Assembly (NCBI GenBank): GCA_029876055.1
Contig: CM056874.1
Location: 3,968,001 to 4,032,000 of the forward strand
DNA: 64,000 nucleotides
Direction of reading: 5' to 3'
Origin: Madurella fahalii
Lineage: Eukaryota; Ascomycota; Sordariomycetes; Sordariales
Shown piece after piece: positions 33,474 to 44,616 of the stretch (its first letter is position 1; each line of letters opens with the position of its first letter). The translations under genes were made by a program, and so were the position numbers. The notes beneath the pieces are model-generated. The model made no database searches. It was not told the origin of the DNA and worked only from the letters and a program-made list of their open reading frames with translations.

Positions 33474-36070
33474 GGTGGCAATATTATTTGGGCGTTGGTG
33501 TTGATACAGACTCTTCTCTCACTCGGACGGGAGTCCAATACAGACGAAGGGTCGACAGAGAAGACGGGGATGGCGAGTCGAGAGAGAGAGTAGGCGAACT
33601 GCCAGTGAACAAGAAAGAACAGGGTTGGGCCAACTTATACACTACCTAGTTGAGCAAAGTCCCCGAACCTGCCACACTAATGAATGGGAGCGGACCTGGG
33701 CCAGTTGAGCAGGGGACGCTGCCCTGGTTGCGGCTCGAACTGCAAGGCGCGGCAGCCAAGGGATCAACGGCTCCCCGTGAACTTAGAGAATGCGAGACTG
33801 GGGAGGGTGCGACCCTTCTGTGCATGCAGTTACCCACTTAACGGTAGGCCCAATCCGGGGCCCCTCACCAGGGAGCAAGCTAGCCCCCTTTAAGCAGCTT
33901 CGCCCGGCGCCGGCTCTGCAACCCACAAAGGGGGAGGCAGCCTCGACCGGCAGAACCCTAACTCTCTGCCCGAGAAAGGGTGAAAGAGCCAACAAAAACG
34001 GAGACAGAGGTCTCCCTGGCGCTTTGCCAGGGGCTCGCCCTTTCCCCGGGGAACGTAGACCCTTGGTAATGACTCGGTGAGTTGGGCAGTCCAAAGCTTG
34101 TTCCTGCCCTGGCCCACATGCAAAAATGTGAGTGCGGGGGATTGCGGAGAGAGAATCTGGCAAAGCTGGAGAGAGGTGGATAGAACTAGCCACATGCATG
34201 CAGATCAGTTGCAGCTCTGCTAGTGTTTGCATAGCCCATGGTTAACGGTGCCCGTTTCCATGACGATGCGTAGCGGTGTCGCTACGGCCATGGATCGTTT
34301 ATCATGGCATGACTGTGCGCAGCACCGGGGCAATATGTATGCCAGATGCATGCATAGGGACAACCACACCCTCTTACCGACCTTGGGTGGCGATTCTCGT
34401 CTCTGGTCAGAAATATTTACCATCTTAAAATTGAGGGCACGCGACGGGCCCAACTGCCCGAAAGGACGATGCCAAGAGATCGTTCTGCCCCGCATCATCT
34501 GGGGGTGGCGCTCAGGGGTGCTTTCTCACCCTTGTCGAACTGGGCAAGCTCCTCGGCAACTGATAGAACACATGAAAATTTCTAGCTCCGGAAGCGATTT
34601 ACGACCGTAAAGACGCCGGATTCGTGCGCCAAGGAACGTCAGAGGATTGCAACTATTGTGCATTGGGACACTCGTCGAACCGTCAATGTCCTGGTGGAGG
34701 GGCCGAAGCGAGCCCGAGTACGAGCGGGCACAAGATTAAACTTACATGTGCAAGAGTCGCCGGACGACCCACATGGCCCGACCCGTGATGCACTCTGCAG
34801 GGTAGAGTTCGGACCACGAAGTGGCGCATCATATACGGCCTGTGCAATTGGGCCATATCCGACGGGCCTCCAACAGGGGAAAGAATAAAAATATAGTAAA
34901 AATAAAATAAAGAGGAACAATGCTCGGCTCCACGCAAACCTCGAGCAACAGGCACACAGAAAAACGGTGATTTAATGAAGCCCGTGTGGTTGGGTGCGGG
35001 CTGGCGCCACTCGGAAATTTGATTACACTGATGAAGTAGGCTAATGCCCGTCACTGGCCAGATAAAAGACGAAATCTTACACTACGCAGCACCACAGTAA
35101 TCCCTGGTCCCCAAAATCAGGCGAATTGCAACCTGCGCGTCGAGGCGTTCTTTGCGTTGGAAGTTTGCTGGCTGGCATCGAACAAGCCACAAACCCAGCA
35201 GTATAGCCACTCGGTCGTACCGAATGGCCATGAACTGCATGACCTTCACACCATTCCCCCCGAACGCAAAGCCAACGAGCCAATAGACATTCGAAGACGC
35301 TGTGTTACCGAGAGCAGCTCCAACCAAGCGAAAGCGACACAGAGCCCCTTCAATTATCGAAAGCCTGGCAATTCTCAATTCTATTCGAACACCCCGTCTG
35401 AGAGCTCTGTTCGTGGTCGGCACTAAATCACCGCAGTAGTGCCAGCAGCAGCTGTGCATTCCATTCACTAGTTACAGCAAAACAGTCAATGCGCATGAGG
35501 TTGGTCGTCCCAGGCCAGGGACGAGACAACACATCGTTTCGGGGCCATCGAGTTCAGTCGAGATAATGGGCCCAAGTCATCCAAACAACCGGCGTTGTGG
35601 ACGTTGTCTGGCCGCATGCTTGCAGATGATGCGGAGCCTCACGAGTGACCGTGATCTTAGCAAAATGCTGCTGACCCGTTTGCCGAACGGACTCCATCTC
35701 GCCAAGGCGCTCGGTTGGAGTGAATTGTCAGAAATCTGGGGATCCGTGGGGAGCAACATGTGGCTAGCGACTTGATGCTAACAAACTGGCCTCAAAGGGG
35801 TATCAGGGCCGGCCATCAGCCCAACCCACAATCTACTTGCAGCTCTAAATAAACTCCTACATCGCGGTTTTCATGAAAAAGTCCCTACCGCACAGGATCC
35901 GCAGCGAGGCCAGGAACCACTACGCAGCCCCAACGCACGCATGTGTTGGGTTGTCCGCTCATCTTCTCACATGCTAAAGACAACTCACCTCGGCTGGCCA
36001 TGAGGCCTGCTTGACTGCTAAGATGGTCACTTCTTGGCAGAGACTCGGCTCCCTCCCTCCTACATTTATG
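33474..36070. other. Long intergenic region, no supported gene
   Basis: This 2.6 kb region lies between the 5' end of the DUF3712 gene and the 3' end of the flavocytochrome gene. Open frames on both strands (33783-34232 minus, 34227-34610 plus, 35082-35468 minus) have no domains. A GTAGCG/CGCTAC hairpin with a short loop lies at about 34267-34285. The region is not AT-rich, so there is no sign of RIP-mutated transposons. Confidence 0.5.
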
Positions 36071-37820
36071 TTAGAGTTTAGCGCGGGACGTCCACAGACC
36101 CGATTTGTCGAGCCCGGCGCCACCATCGAAAATGTCCCGCTCCACCATTCGGCTGTTGATCTGCGGTCGACCGGGTTAGCGTGGAAACGGCCGTTTGAGG
36201 GATAGACGACTGAGCCGGGGGATTGCCACTCACAAAGCGCGGCCCCAATTCCGAGAGGTCCTTGGCTCCAAGCATCTTCATGCACGTCTCGATCTCTCCT
36301 TGTAGGACTACACAGGACAAATTGATCAGCGTCTACCGGACGTTTCCAAGGCGGCAGCAGCGGTTGAGAACCGGCGCAGAACAAGACCGACTCACTCTCA
36401 AACGTCCTCTCCACCCCCTTCCACCCGCCAGCACCAAGCCCCCAAAGCGCAGCCCGCCCGACGCCAACCGCCTTCGCGCCCAGGCACAGCGCCTTAATAA
36501 CGTCGGTCCCACGCTTGATGCCGCCGTCCACCCACACCTCGATCGTGTCAAACACCTCGGGGCAGTACTTCCTGATCTCCAGCAGCGTGTGCACCGCGGG
36601 CGGCGCCGTGTCGAGCGAGCGCCCTCCGTGATTCGACAAGATGACCGCCTTGATGGAACCCGGGTGCTTGCGCGCGTACTGGGCCGCCAGGTAAGCGTCC
36701 TCGTGCGTCTGGACTCCCTTGAGCACAATCGGCAGGCTCGTGTGCTGGGCCAGCCACGGCAGGGTCGTGTCCCAGGTCAGATCCGCCGCGGTGCCGAAGA
36801 ACAGCTGCTTCCCGACCCCGCTGTTGGAGTCGGGCTTGGCCCTCTCCTCGTCGCTCTTGCTCGACTCGATGACCAGCTGCGCCTCCAGCCCGGCCTTCTC
36901 GTCGTGCTCCCGCTTGCTCGGCACGGGCGCGTCGAGCGTCAGGACCACGCACTTGAACCGGTCCCCGAGCCGGGCGATACGCGCCAGCATGGCCTCGCTC
37001 TTGGCCCGGTTCGTCTGCACGTACAGCTGCCACCCGAATACCTGGTCCGGCCCGGCCCCCGCCACGATCTGCTCGGGCGACATGCTCGCGTTGTGCGAGA
37101 TGAGCTGCATCGCGCCGAAGCGCGCGATGCCCCGCGCGATGCCGGCCTCGCCGTCCGGGTGTGCCAGCCGCGCCATGGCGGCGGGCGAGACGTAGAGCGG
37201 CGTCCCGACGCGGTGGCCCAGGAGCGTCGTCGACGTGTCGGCAACGGTGCAGTCGACAAAGACACGCGGGCGGAGGAGGATGCTGCGGTAGACGGCGTTG
37301 TTGTACGACTTGCTGTAGAGGTCGTCGGCGGCCGAGAAGTAGTAGGCCCAGCACTTGCGCGAGACCTGCATCTTGGCGGCGGCCTCGATCTCGTCGAGGT
37401 TGAGGAGCGTGTGTAGGGGCGGCGGCGACGCCTTTTGCTCGTCCGACATTCCCGCGGCTTTCGCGTCGGCGGCACTCAGCCGCTGGAGCTTCTTGAGGCT
37501 TTCCGGGTCGACCGTGCCGAGCTTCGCCTCCGGCTTGAGGTTCTCCTCGAGGGTGCCCGGCGGGTGGATCGGGTCGAATTCGGCCGTGGCGTCCCGTCCG
37601 GCGAGCTGCAGGATGATTCGGGAACCCCCCGGGTGCTCGGGAAGGAACTCGGTCACATCGTAGACATTGCCGTGGATCACTACCCAGCAGCTGTCGGCCG
37701 AAGTGTGTTTTGCGACTGGAGGCGGAAGAGCGGTGTTAGCGATCGTGTCCAGTTTCCGACGTTGGTAGTAGGGGAGTTTGGTGGGAGCATGCCTTCTTCT
37801 GCATTAAAGACTTTCGTCAT
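36071..37820 (-). CDS. Cytochrome b5-FMN alpha-hydroxyacid dehydrogenase (flavocytochrome b2-like) with C-terminal AKL
   Basis: This gene encodes 503 residues in four exons: 37793-37820, 36396-37715, 36234-36307 and 36071-36160. The first intron (37716-37792) has a GC donor; the others (36308-36395, 36161-36233) are GT...AG. The cytochrome b5 domain occupies residues 1 to about 75, with haem ligands His37 (HPGG) and His60. The FMN domain follows with the family's catalytic residues: YYFSAADD, FGWQLYV, LTLDAPVPSKREHD, LPIVLKGVQ, LSNHGGRSLD and VDGGIKRGTDVIKAL. It oxidises an L-2-hydroxyacid such as lactate. Unlike classic mitochondrial flavocytochrome b2 it starts at MTKVFNAEE with no presequence and ends in AKL, a PTS1 tripeptide, so a peroxisomal or cytosolic location is inferred. 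The longer unspliced frame ending at 35974 reads through two introns and is wrong. Confidence 0.92.
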
Positions 37821-38898
37821 CTTGGGCTGGATACGGGACAATCTCTTGCTATTCTCCGTATTCCATAGAGATCGAAAGACAGCTCAGCCGAGAATTCGAG
37901 ACCGAGCCGTCTTGGGGAGCATTTTAAGCCGATCGGAAGGTCATGCGGAGTCGGATGCCGATATCAATTGGGAGCTCGGCGATTGGGTCCCGGGCCCCTG
38001 AAAGCCCACTGTTGGTGGTCTGCGCCTCGCCGTCCCCGCTGTGGGGTAGCGGATAACTTTGGGGAACCTGAAGCATCGAGAGCTTGGCAGGGCCGGCCAC
38101 CGAGAACGGCGGTGAGTTCGCTGTAATGCTCACCCGAGAGGTGTGTTTTCAGCTCGGTTTTGGTTATTTACCTGAAATTCGAAGAAGACATGAGATTTAC
38201 CGAATGGTAAGGTAAGGTATGCGCTACTTCAGGTATAACCCAGTATCTCGGTTTCCTCCCCATTAGGTATGGCTACCCAGAGATATGATTTAGGGGTGAT
38301 GGATCCCCGGGAGGATGCTGAGAGACACTAGCCCGAAAGAACCGCCATGAGACTGGATGTTCTCATCTCATCCACGTGTATCAAAGGCATTTATGCGGAT
38401 CACATAGCATCTCAGTCTGAAGCTGGTCATTGGTTTTTTATACTCCCAGCGAAATGCTTCTCCAGTCTATCTCGCAGGGCCGAGCTCGGGCTCCACATCG
38501 GAAGATCTTCCTACAGGGGTTCCATGTCAGGCCCAGACCCAGCCCCACCCCCACCATCCACCTGCTCAGCTGCCTCAGCCCCGTGCGCATCAGGTTGACT
38601 TGCCGTTTGACTCGATGACCTCGCGAACCGACCTCACGACAAATCCGCCTACACCTTCTTCTTACTCCCTTCTCCCGGAGAAGTACCCGAAGAAAGAAGA
38701 AGTAAGCGACGTCAAAACCAGCCGCCTCCGCCTCCGCCTCCGCCGCCGCCGTAAAACCGACCCTGGCTCACCGGCCCCGCCGCGCACGTCATTCGCGCGG
38801 ACACGACAACAACACGTTTATTACCGCCGTTCCAAACCCCCTCCTCCCCTCCCCCTAACGGGACAAAAATTCCCAAGCTGGGGTGCGCACTCGGCACG
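37821..38898. promoter_or_regulatory. Divergent promoter between flavocytochrome and SGNH esterase genes
   Basis: This region of 1.1 kb has no supported gene. The open frames at 38347-38598, 38430-38618 and 38600-38950 lack features. The stretch 38690-38760 is a CCGCCT-like repeat-rich leader just upstream of the esterase start. Confidence 0.45.
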
Positions 38899-39990
38899 AT
38901 GGCGGCGGCGCGCCCGAAGCTGCGCATCCTCTGCCTCGGCGACTCGCTGACGGCCGGGTACTCGGCCATGGGCGCGATCCACCACCCGTACACGGCCAAG
39001 CTGGAGCAGATGGTGGCCATGGCGTTCCCGCACCTGGACATCGAGGCGGTCGAGGACGGCGTGTCGGGCGCGTCGGTCATGTCTGCGTTCCTGGGCAGGA
39101 TGCAAAATCAGTGTGGGTGGTGAATTGTTGTTGTTTCCTCTGCTGCTGATGATGTTGATGGTGATGATGATGATGTTGCTGTTGATGATATGGTTCCATC
39201 CTTTGTTTTTTTGATTTTTTTTTTTTTTTTTTTTTTTGGGCGCGGCCGGAAAGGAGACAGATGGATGCTGACGTGGATCTGGGCGGCGCTCTTGCTAGTC
39301 GGCCCCAGGAACCCGATCAGGAGCGAGGACGGGAAATATTACGACTGGGCTATCGTGCTGGGGGGCACAAAGTACGTTCTTTCTCTCTGCATCCCTCTCC
39401 CTCTCGTCTTCCGACGTTCGCTGACGTCAAGAACCATCAGCGACGTCGGCATGGGCTTTCCTCCCGAAGAGGTGTTTGAGAAACTCAAGATCATCTGGAA
39501 CATCCCCCTCCAGAACGGGTGCAAGGTGCTCGCGCTCACCGTTCCCGAGGCCGCGTTGAGCGGGCCCGTACGGGAGAGGGTCGACGCGCGGAGGAATAAA
39601 CTGAATGACTTGATAAGGGGGTATAAGAGGAATGGCTTGTGCGTCGGCAAACCCCGGGACTGAGCTTCTCCCCACCCGCAACTGACCAAATATCCCAGCC
39701 ACGTATTCGACCTCAACAGGGCCGTAACGTATTATTCCATGTCAGACGCCGATAAGGAGAGGTACTGGGACGACAACCTCCACTTCACACCCGACGGCTA
39801 CGATCTTATAGGCAATAAAGTCGGCATTGCGCTGGTTAGCATCATGGCGCGAGAGAAGACGAACGAGCTGTCGCCCGCGAAACGGCGGCGGATGTTCAAG
39901 GATGACAATACACTATTTGAGGAGGAGGCCGGTGACCCGAAGGCGATCGACCAGGGCTACATCGTAGTCCGGCGTGCTGACCTGGACTAG
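38899..39990 (+). CDS. SGNH/GDSL-type esterase
   Basis: The best model encodes 254 residues in four exons: 38899-39110, 39309-39371, 39441-39638 and 39699-39990. SGNH blocks are visible: block I LCLGDSLTAG with nucleophile Ser16, block III VLGGTND (split by the intron 39372-39440), and block V DNLHFTPDGYDLIG with the Asp-His pair. The first intron (39111-39308) is long for this window, contains a 23-base T run, and in this model has a weak GTGTGG donor. A donor at 39119 with a GTGAAT start would add three residues instead, so that junction is uncertain. No signal peptide is present, so an intracellular esterase is likely. The substrate is unknown. Confidence 0.85.
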
Positions 39991-40260
39991 GTCCGCAATG
40001 ACAGAGGTACGGGATTGTAAGGTGATTGTAAGGTAGGGGGGGAAGGGACAGGACGGGCGCTTCGGCGTATTACAGCGCTGATTTAAAGGCTCTGGGACGA
40101 TATGGATCTGGGGGGAACGGTTGGTTTCTTGTGTGCTTCTTTGTTTATATTTCTAGACTTGTTATGTTTTTGCCCTACACCCCTGTTGGCAAACGGCTAC
40201 GGTACCGGGCATTGATACCACATGAATACTGCCATGTCCTGGGACGTGCTATCCGTCCTC
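39991..40260. other. Convergent 3' intergenic region
   Basis: This is a short spacer between the 3' ends of the esterase and CSN4 genes. I see no features. Confidence 0.4.
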
Positions 40261-41535
40261 TCAAACCTCAATATGAGCGGCCACAAACTCTGGAAACTCT
40301 GCTTGCAGGGCATCTGTGACCCGCTCCACATCCTCGGCCAGTGCCTGTACGTTGCTATCCCACCGCCGCATTTCCTTGCCCACTAGCACCTCTGCGCGGC
40401 CGCTGCCCTTCTCCCCAGACGCCTCGCCGCCGCTAAACCAGATGATCCTGTCGATCTGGTCGATGGACCCGGACAGCCGACCCTGCTCAATCATCTTGGC
40501 CGTCGTATCCTCGGCCTTGCTCCCGTCCAAGCCCAGCAACAGCCCCAGCTCGTCAAAGCCGATGTTGAGATACAGCCGGCTCGCGCTCAGCAGGTTGTGT
40601 TCCACCACGGCCCTGGCCAGGACCGTCGAGCCGTCCGACGTCTTGGCCAGCTGGTGCGGCGCCAGCCCCTGCGCAAACTTGTCCACCTCGGCGGCGCTCA
40701 GCAGCCTGTCGAAGAACATGCTCTCGAGGATGCCAAACTCCTCCAGGCCGGCCGACCGCTCGTCCTTGTACAGCTGGCCGAGCGCGCGGCTGCGCAGGGG
40801 CCCGGCGGGGGCCAGGATGGCGCACTTGATGGCCATGGCCAGGGTGTGCAGGCGCTCCTCCTCGGCGATGGCGGGCGAGAAGCTGATGTCGTGGTAGCTC
40901 TTGGCGGCCTGTAGGAACTGGCGGTTCGAGTCCTGGATGCGGGCGGCGCTGAGGCGGAAGTGCAGGTTGAGCTCCGGGTCGTCGACCGTGTGCATGACGT
41001 TCTTGAGCTTGTTGAGGTACGTCTCGGCCGCGGTGCTGTCGTCCACCTCGAGGTGGTTGCGCACGATGCGGATCCAGACGGCCGCCTTCTCGGCGTCGGG
41101 CACCCGCCGCTGCGAGCTGTCGAGCGGGATCTCGGCGAGCACCTTGGCGGCGTCGAGAAAGTCCTCGTTGGCCTCGTGCGCCGTGGCCACCAGCTCGCGC
41201 AGCGTGGCGGCCTGCTCGACCAGGGACGAGGCCAGCGGGGTGCCGCTTGCTATTGCCCGGAGGATGTGCTGGCCGACTTCGATCCACACGTCGTGGTTCT
41301 CGGACCTGCGGAGGGCGGCGATCAGGTCGTCGAGGACGGATCGCGTGGCGACCACGCCGATGGGGTCCGTCAAGATGTCATCTGCGACGGTTATAAGGGC
41401 GGTGGCGATGGGTAATTGGGGGGGCAGAGACCCGATATCCGCGAGAATCCTCTTGAGCTCTACCGCCGGCTCGGGATGTGTCCGTGCCTGCTTGAGAGCA
41501 TTCTTGAGTGCCTCGGGTTTTGCTGACGACGCCAT
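40261..41535 (-). CDS. csnD: COP9 signalosome subunit 4
   Basis: This is a single-exon gene of 424 residues starting at the ATG at 41535. It is helical throughout, with TPR-like repeats in the first 200 residues and a PCI domain at about residues 200-370 (KSYHDISFSPAIAEEERLHTLAMAIKCAILAPAGPLRSRAL, then EVDKFAQGLAPHQ and VVEHNLLSASRLYLNIGFDELGLLLGL). These segments match CSN4 orthologues more closely than the proteasome lid Rpn5 relative. CSN4 sits next to the CSN5/CSN6 pair and helps position it on cullin-RING ligases for deneddylation. In filamentous fungi the complex links light, development and secondary metabolism. The symbol follows Aspergillus usage; other fungi use csn-4. Confidence 0.93.
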   Translation of the reverse strand: MASSAKPEALKNALKQARTHPEPAVELKRILADIGSLPPQLPIATALITVADDILTDPIGVVATRSVLDDLIAALRRSENHDVWIEVGQHILRAIASGTPLASSLVEQAATLRELVATAHEANEDFLDAAKVLAEIPLDSSQRRVPDAEKAAVWIRIVRNHLEVDDSTAAETYLNKLKNVMHTVDDPELNLHFRLSAARIQDSNRQFLQAAKSYHDISFSPAIAEEERLHTLAMAIKCAILAPAGPLRSRALGQLYKDERSAGLEEFGILESMFFDRLLSAAEVDKFAQGLAPHQLAKTSDGSTVLARAVVEHNLLSASRLYLNIGFDELGLLLGLDGSKAEDTTAKMIEQGRLSGSIDQIDRIIWFSGGEASGEKGSGRAEVLVGKEMRRWDSNVQALAEDVERVTDALQAEFPEFVAAHIEV

Positions 41536-43018
41536 CCTCGAGCCTCAGCGGTGAGACGGGAGGTGGGATGAAAAAAGGAGCAACAGGACCAGCTTTGATA
41601 ATTTATAGTATGTGGAATGGCTTGGCGGTGGTTGGTTGGCAGGAGGTGGTTAGGGAACGGGAGTGCTTTACAAAGTGCCTGGCAAGGCTGAGCGATGGTT
41701 CGCGATGGATGCTGAGAGCTTGAAGTTGCTGGCTGCAGCCTGGATGTGGGGTTTGGCGGGGTTGATGGGTTGCAAAGATCTGCGGGGACAAGCCGGGGAA
41801 GGGCTGTCAATCTAGTGTAGTGTAGCATACATTAGATATCTTACTACAGTGGGTGGGCCTACCTATCCGAGACTTAATGTGTACTGTACAAGCCTAGCTT
41901 GAGCTTTTGCCAAGCTCTGTTCAACTGCCGCTCTCAGCGAGGCAGCCATTGCACATCAACCTTATCTACGGAATTTGCCGCTGCAACACTTAAAGGATGC
42001 TCCGAATAAATACTAATGGAATTGCTCCAGGGATCTCGACAGCGGCCTAACCGATTGTAGAGTTTTGCCTGTCCTCCGATTTTGGCCTCCTGCATGGTTC
42101 CACTGCTCTTTCTACGCTTATAGCTCAAGGCGCTCGAGCTCTTTTTTAGGATATCATACTAGCGTTTGCCGGGTTGAAGCTCCCGTCACTGTCTGGTGAT
42201 CAAAAGCTGGCACCAACCCGGTCTGCAAGGCTGCGCTCTGCAACCTTCCATCTCCTCAGGGAAAATGACAGTGCCCAGCACACTCCTTCTTTTTCCCCTT
42301 TTGAGCCTTCCATGGTTCTAGCTCTTCGGCCTGCCCTGTGAGATGGTGTTTCTGATATGGATAAGCCATGCTGATGACCACACTCTACCACGGCATCCCG
42401 CAAAACCAGTTTGGCGGCATTTGATGGTGCCAGTTCTGGTTTGCGTCGGCCAAAGAATTGGCACGTTCAGTATTTACGATGATATCTGCACATGCACGGC
42501 GTTTAAGGGGCAACAGGGAGTATTGGCACTGAAATAATGAAGTCAACCCGATGAATTATAACAAATCTCGGCTGATAAACTTTTCCAAATTTGCATACTT
42601 GGACATGCTCTATCTAGAGGTTCCTCATCCGGGGTCAGGAACGGGAGGGGTAGAGCTTTGGCTCCCACGACGCGCTTATTTACGCTCGACGTCAAAATCG
42701 TATCGATGGTGGAGGAGGGGGCACAAAAATGGAGGCCAATGCCCCGACCATCTTTGAACCCAGCAATTCCACAAGCTCTCTGCTACTTTGACTGGACTGA
42801 GCTTGCCCATCACAAAAAGCTGCATCTCTGTCTCCTGATATCCTGCCCGATATTATGATATTTGCTCAGCACGGCGCATCCGCGTCATCCATCCACCGAC
42901 GAGATGGCAGCGAAATCGAGAAGCTCCCCAATTCAAGACTCGACATACCCAACCCCAGTTTCCGAACGTCAGCAGCACCAGCCAAAACCAATCCTCCCCA
43001 ACCAGGCCCCGGCCGCCG
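41536..43018. other. Intergenic region, no supported gene
   Basis: This 1.5 kb region holds the 5' flank of CSN4 and the 3' flank of the Jac1 gene. Short frames here (for example 42551-42757 plus) have no domain or signal peptide. Confidence 0.45.
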
Positions 43019-43900
43019 CTAATGCTGCAGGACGACGGGCTTGCCGCGCTCCCAATTATCCACCCCCTCTCTGATGTTGACCCAGTAGCGCAGGCGGACG
43101 GCCTCGTCCTTGGCGGCGGGGACGTCGGCGCGCTCGAGCGCCCGGCCCAGCGCCTCCTCCGACTCGCGGATGCGGCCCTCGTTGGCGGCCCGCACCTCGT
43201 CCAGGTCCGCCTCCGTCTCGGCCTCCTCGATGGCCTCGCGCGCCTCCAGCACCGTCATGAGCAGCTCCGCATCCGCCGCCGCCTCGGCCCCGCGCTCGTC
43301 CGCCTCGAGGTCCACGCCGTGCAGCTCGCGCAGGAGGTACTGCGCCCGGAGCAGAGGCGACGAGAGCGTCTTGTAGGCCTGGTTGATCAGCGCCGAGGTG
43401 GCCTCGGCGCGGAGGCGCGCCGGGGATTTGTCTGGCGAGGATGATGACGATGGCGATTGCGAGGAGGGCTCCGCGGCGGCCGAGTGGTGAAAGTCGGGGT
43501 GCGAGGCCGCCTGCAGGCGGAGGAACTCGCGCCGGAGGGCGCGGACGTCGATGGCGAACTTCCCCTTGGGCGGAGGGCCGTCGGGGAGGGTTTCTGGAAA
43601 GAGCGCGTAGTAGGCTGGGACGGGTGACGAGGAGGCTGGGGGGGAGGTGGTCTGGGGATGCGTGGAGGTCGAGGTGTTACGGGTTTGGGAGGCCCAGCTG
43701 ACGACGCTCCTCGGTGCGGCGCGTGATACGGCGGTCCGGGGGGTTCTTGTCGCGAACGCTACTGGCGCCACAGCCGCCGTGGAAAAGACGGCTCTCGATA
43801 CCGTTGCCCGAGCCGCCAGGGCCTCCAGAGCCTGTCTCCGGCACGCGGCGCATAGGTAGGTGGCAGCTCGCCCGGAGCTGGACATCATGGGTGGTTGCAT
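43019..43900 (-). CDS. JAC1: Mitochondrial J-protein co-chaperone Jac1/HscB
   Basis: This is a single-exon gene of 293 residues from the ATG at 43900; the frame is open further upstream but begins with a non-ATG codon. The first 90 residues are rich in Arg, Ala and Ser, as in a mitochondrial presequence. The J domain follows (YYALFPETLP...IDVRALRREFLRLQAASHPDFHH) with the HPD tripeptide that stimulates Hsp70. A Ser/Pro-rich loop separates it from SALINQAYKTLSSPLLRAQYLLREL and the C-terminal three-helix bundle (EEAETEADLDEVRAANEGR), which binds the scaffold Isu. The protein transfers Fe-S clusters from Isu with Ssq1 in the matrix. The loop of about 25 residues after HPD is longer than in yeast Jac1. 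Confidence 0.92.
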   Translation of the reverse strand: MQPPMMSSSGRAATYLCAACRRQALEALAARATVSRAVFSTAAVAPVAFATRTPRTAVSRAAPRSVVSWASQTRNTSTSTHPQTTSPPASSSPVPAYYALFPETLPDGPPPKGKFAIDVRALRREFLRLQAASHPDFHHSAAAEPSSQSPSSSSSPDKSPARLRAEATSALINQAYKTLSSPLLRAQYLLRELHGVDLEADERGAEAAADAELLMTVLEAREAIEEAETEADLDEVRAANEGRIRESEEALGRALERADVPAAKDEAVRLRYWVNIREGVDNWERGKPVVLQH

Positions 43901-44616
43901 ATTACGCTCGGTACCTGTGGTTCCAGCAACGCAGCTACAAGCCGCGTCTCCAAAGTTCTGGTCCGGTCGCGCCCAGAACGAAGAAGTGATCAAGGACAAT
44001 CAAGAATGGGGCTGTAAGTGTGGTGCTCGCGGGATTGTTCGCACGGGTCGAGGCAATGCGTTCGGAGTCGAGAAACTCGAAGTGGGAAGCTCGACCAGAA
44101 GAAAATGACGTCGAGCTTCTAATTGCCGCCGCCACCTCCAATTCCCCGGTAAAGCCGATGGTCAAATAACCCTAACCCCCGTAGATATTGGATCAAGTCC
44201 AACTAAAGGAAGTGAACCGGCAACCTGCACCTGAATGGCTCTTCGTGATATTTATACAAATCACGTACCCTTGGAGGTGTGATTATCGCGTCATGTGGTC
44301 ACTGCTTGATCACTGAATTCGTTTGCTCAAGCGATCGAATGCGTTTCACCAACTCATGGGTCTTCGATCCAAAAGAACCAATATCACTAGGTTGGTACCT
44401 TGGTCATGGCGTCGTGAATTACGATAGATACTATGAGCAACAAAGGTATTAATACACCAAAAAGCCAACGAGGGCCCAGTCATAACGTCGTGCAGGGGGG
44501 GTTGGGGTTGGGGAGGGGCTAGCACCACAATCTCGCCCAGACTCGGTGCACAACGACCGTAAACACCACCGGACACACGAGCTTCTCCGCCAACGCCGTT
44601 AAGAGAGGGTTCCGCC
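43901..44616. other. Intergenic region upstream of Jac1
   Basis: No gene is supported. A telomere-like CCCTAACCC motif lies at 44170-44178, about 270 bases upstream of the Jac1 start. Confidence 0.45.

Noticed and set aside
36223..37416. Plus-strand frame of 397 codons
   Set aside because: It is antisense to the flavocytochrome exon 2. The composition is Arg/Pro/Val-rich shadow sequence with no domain.
35974..37680. 568-codon frame as the flavocytochrome protein
   Set aside because: It starts at GTG and reads through two introns. The spliced 503-residue model has the correct family start and end.
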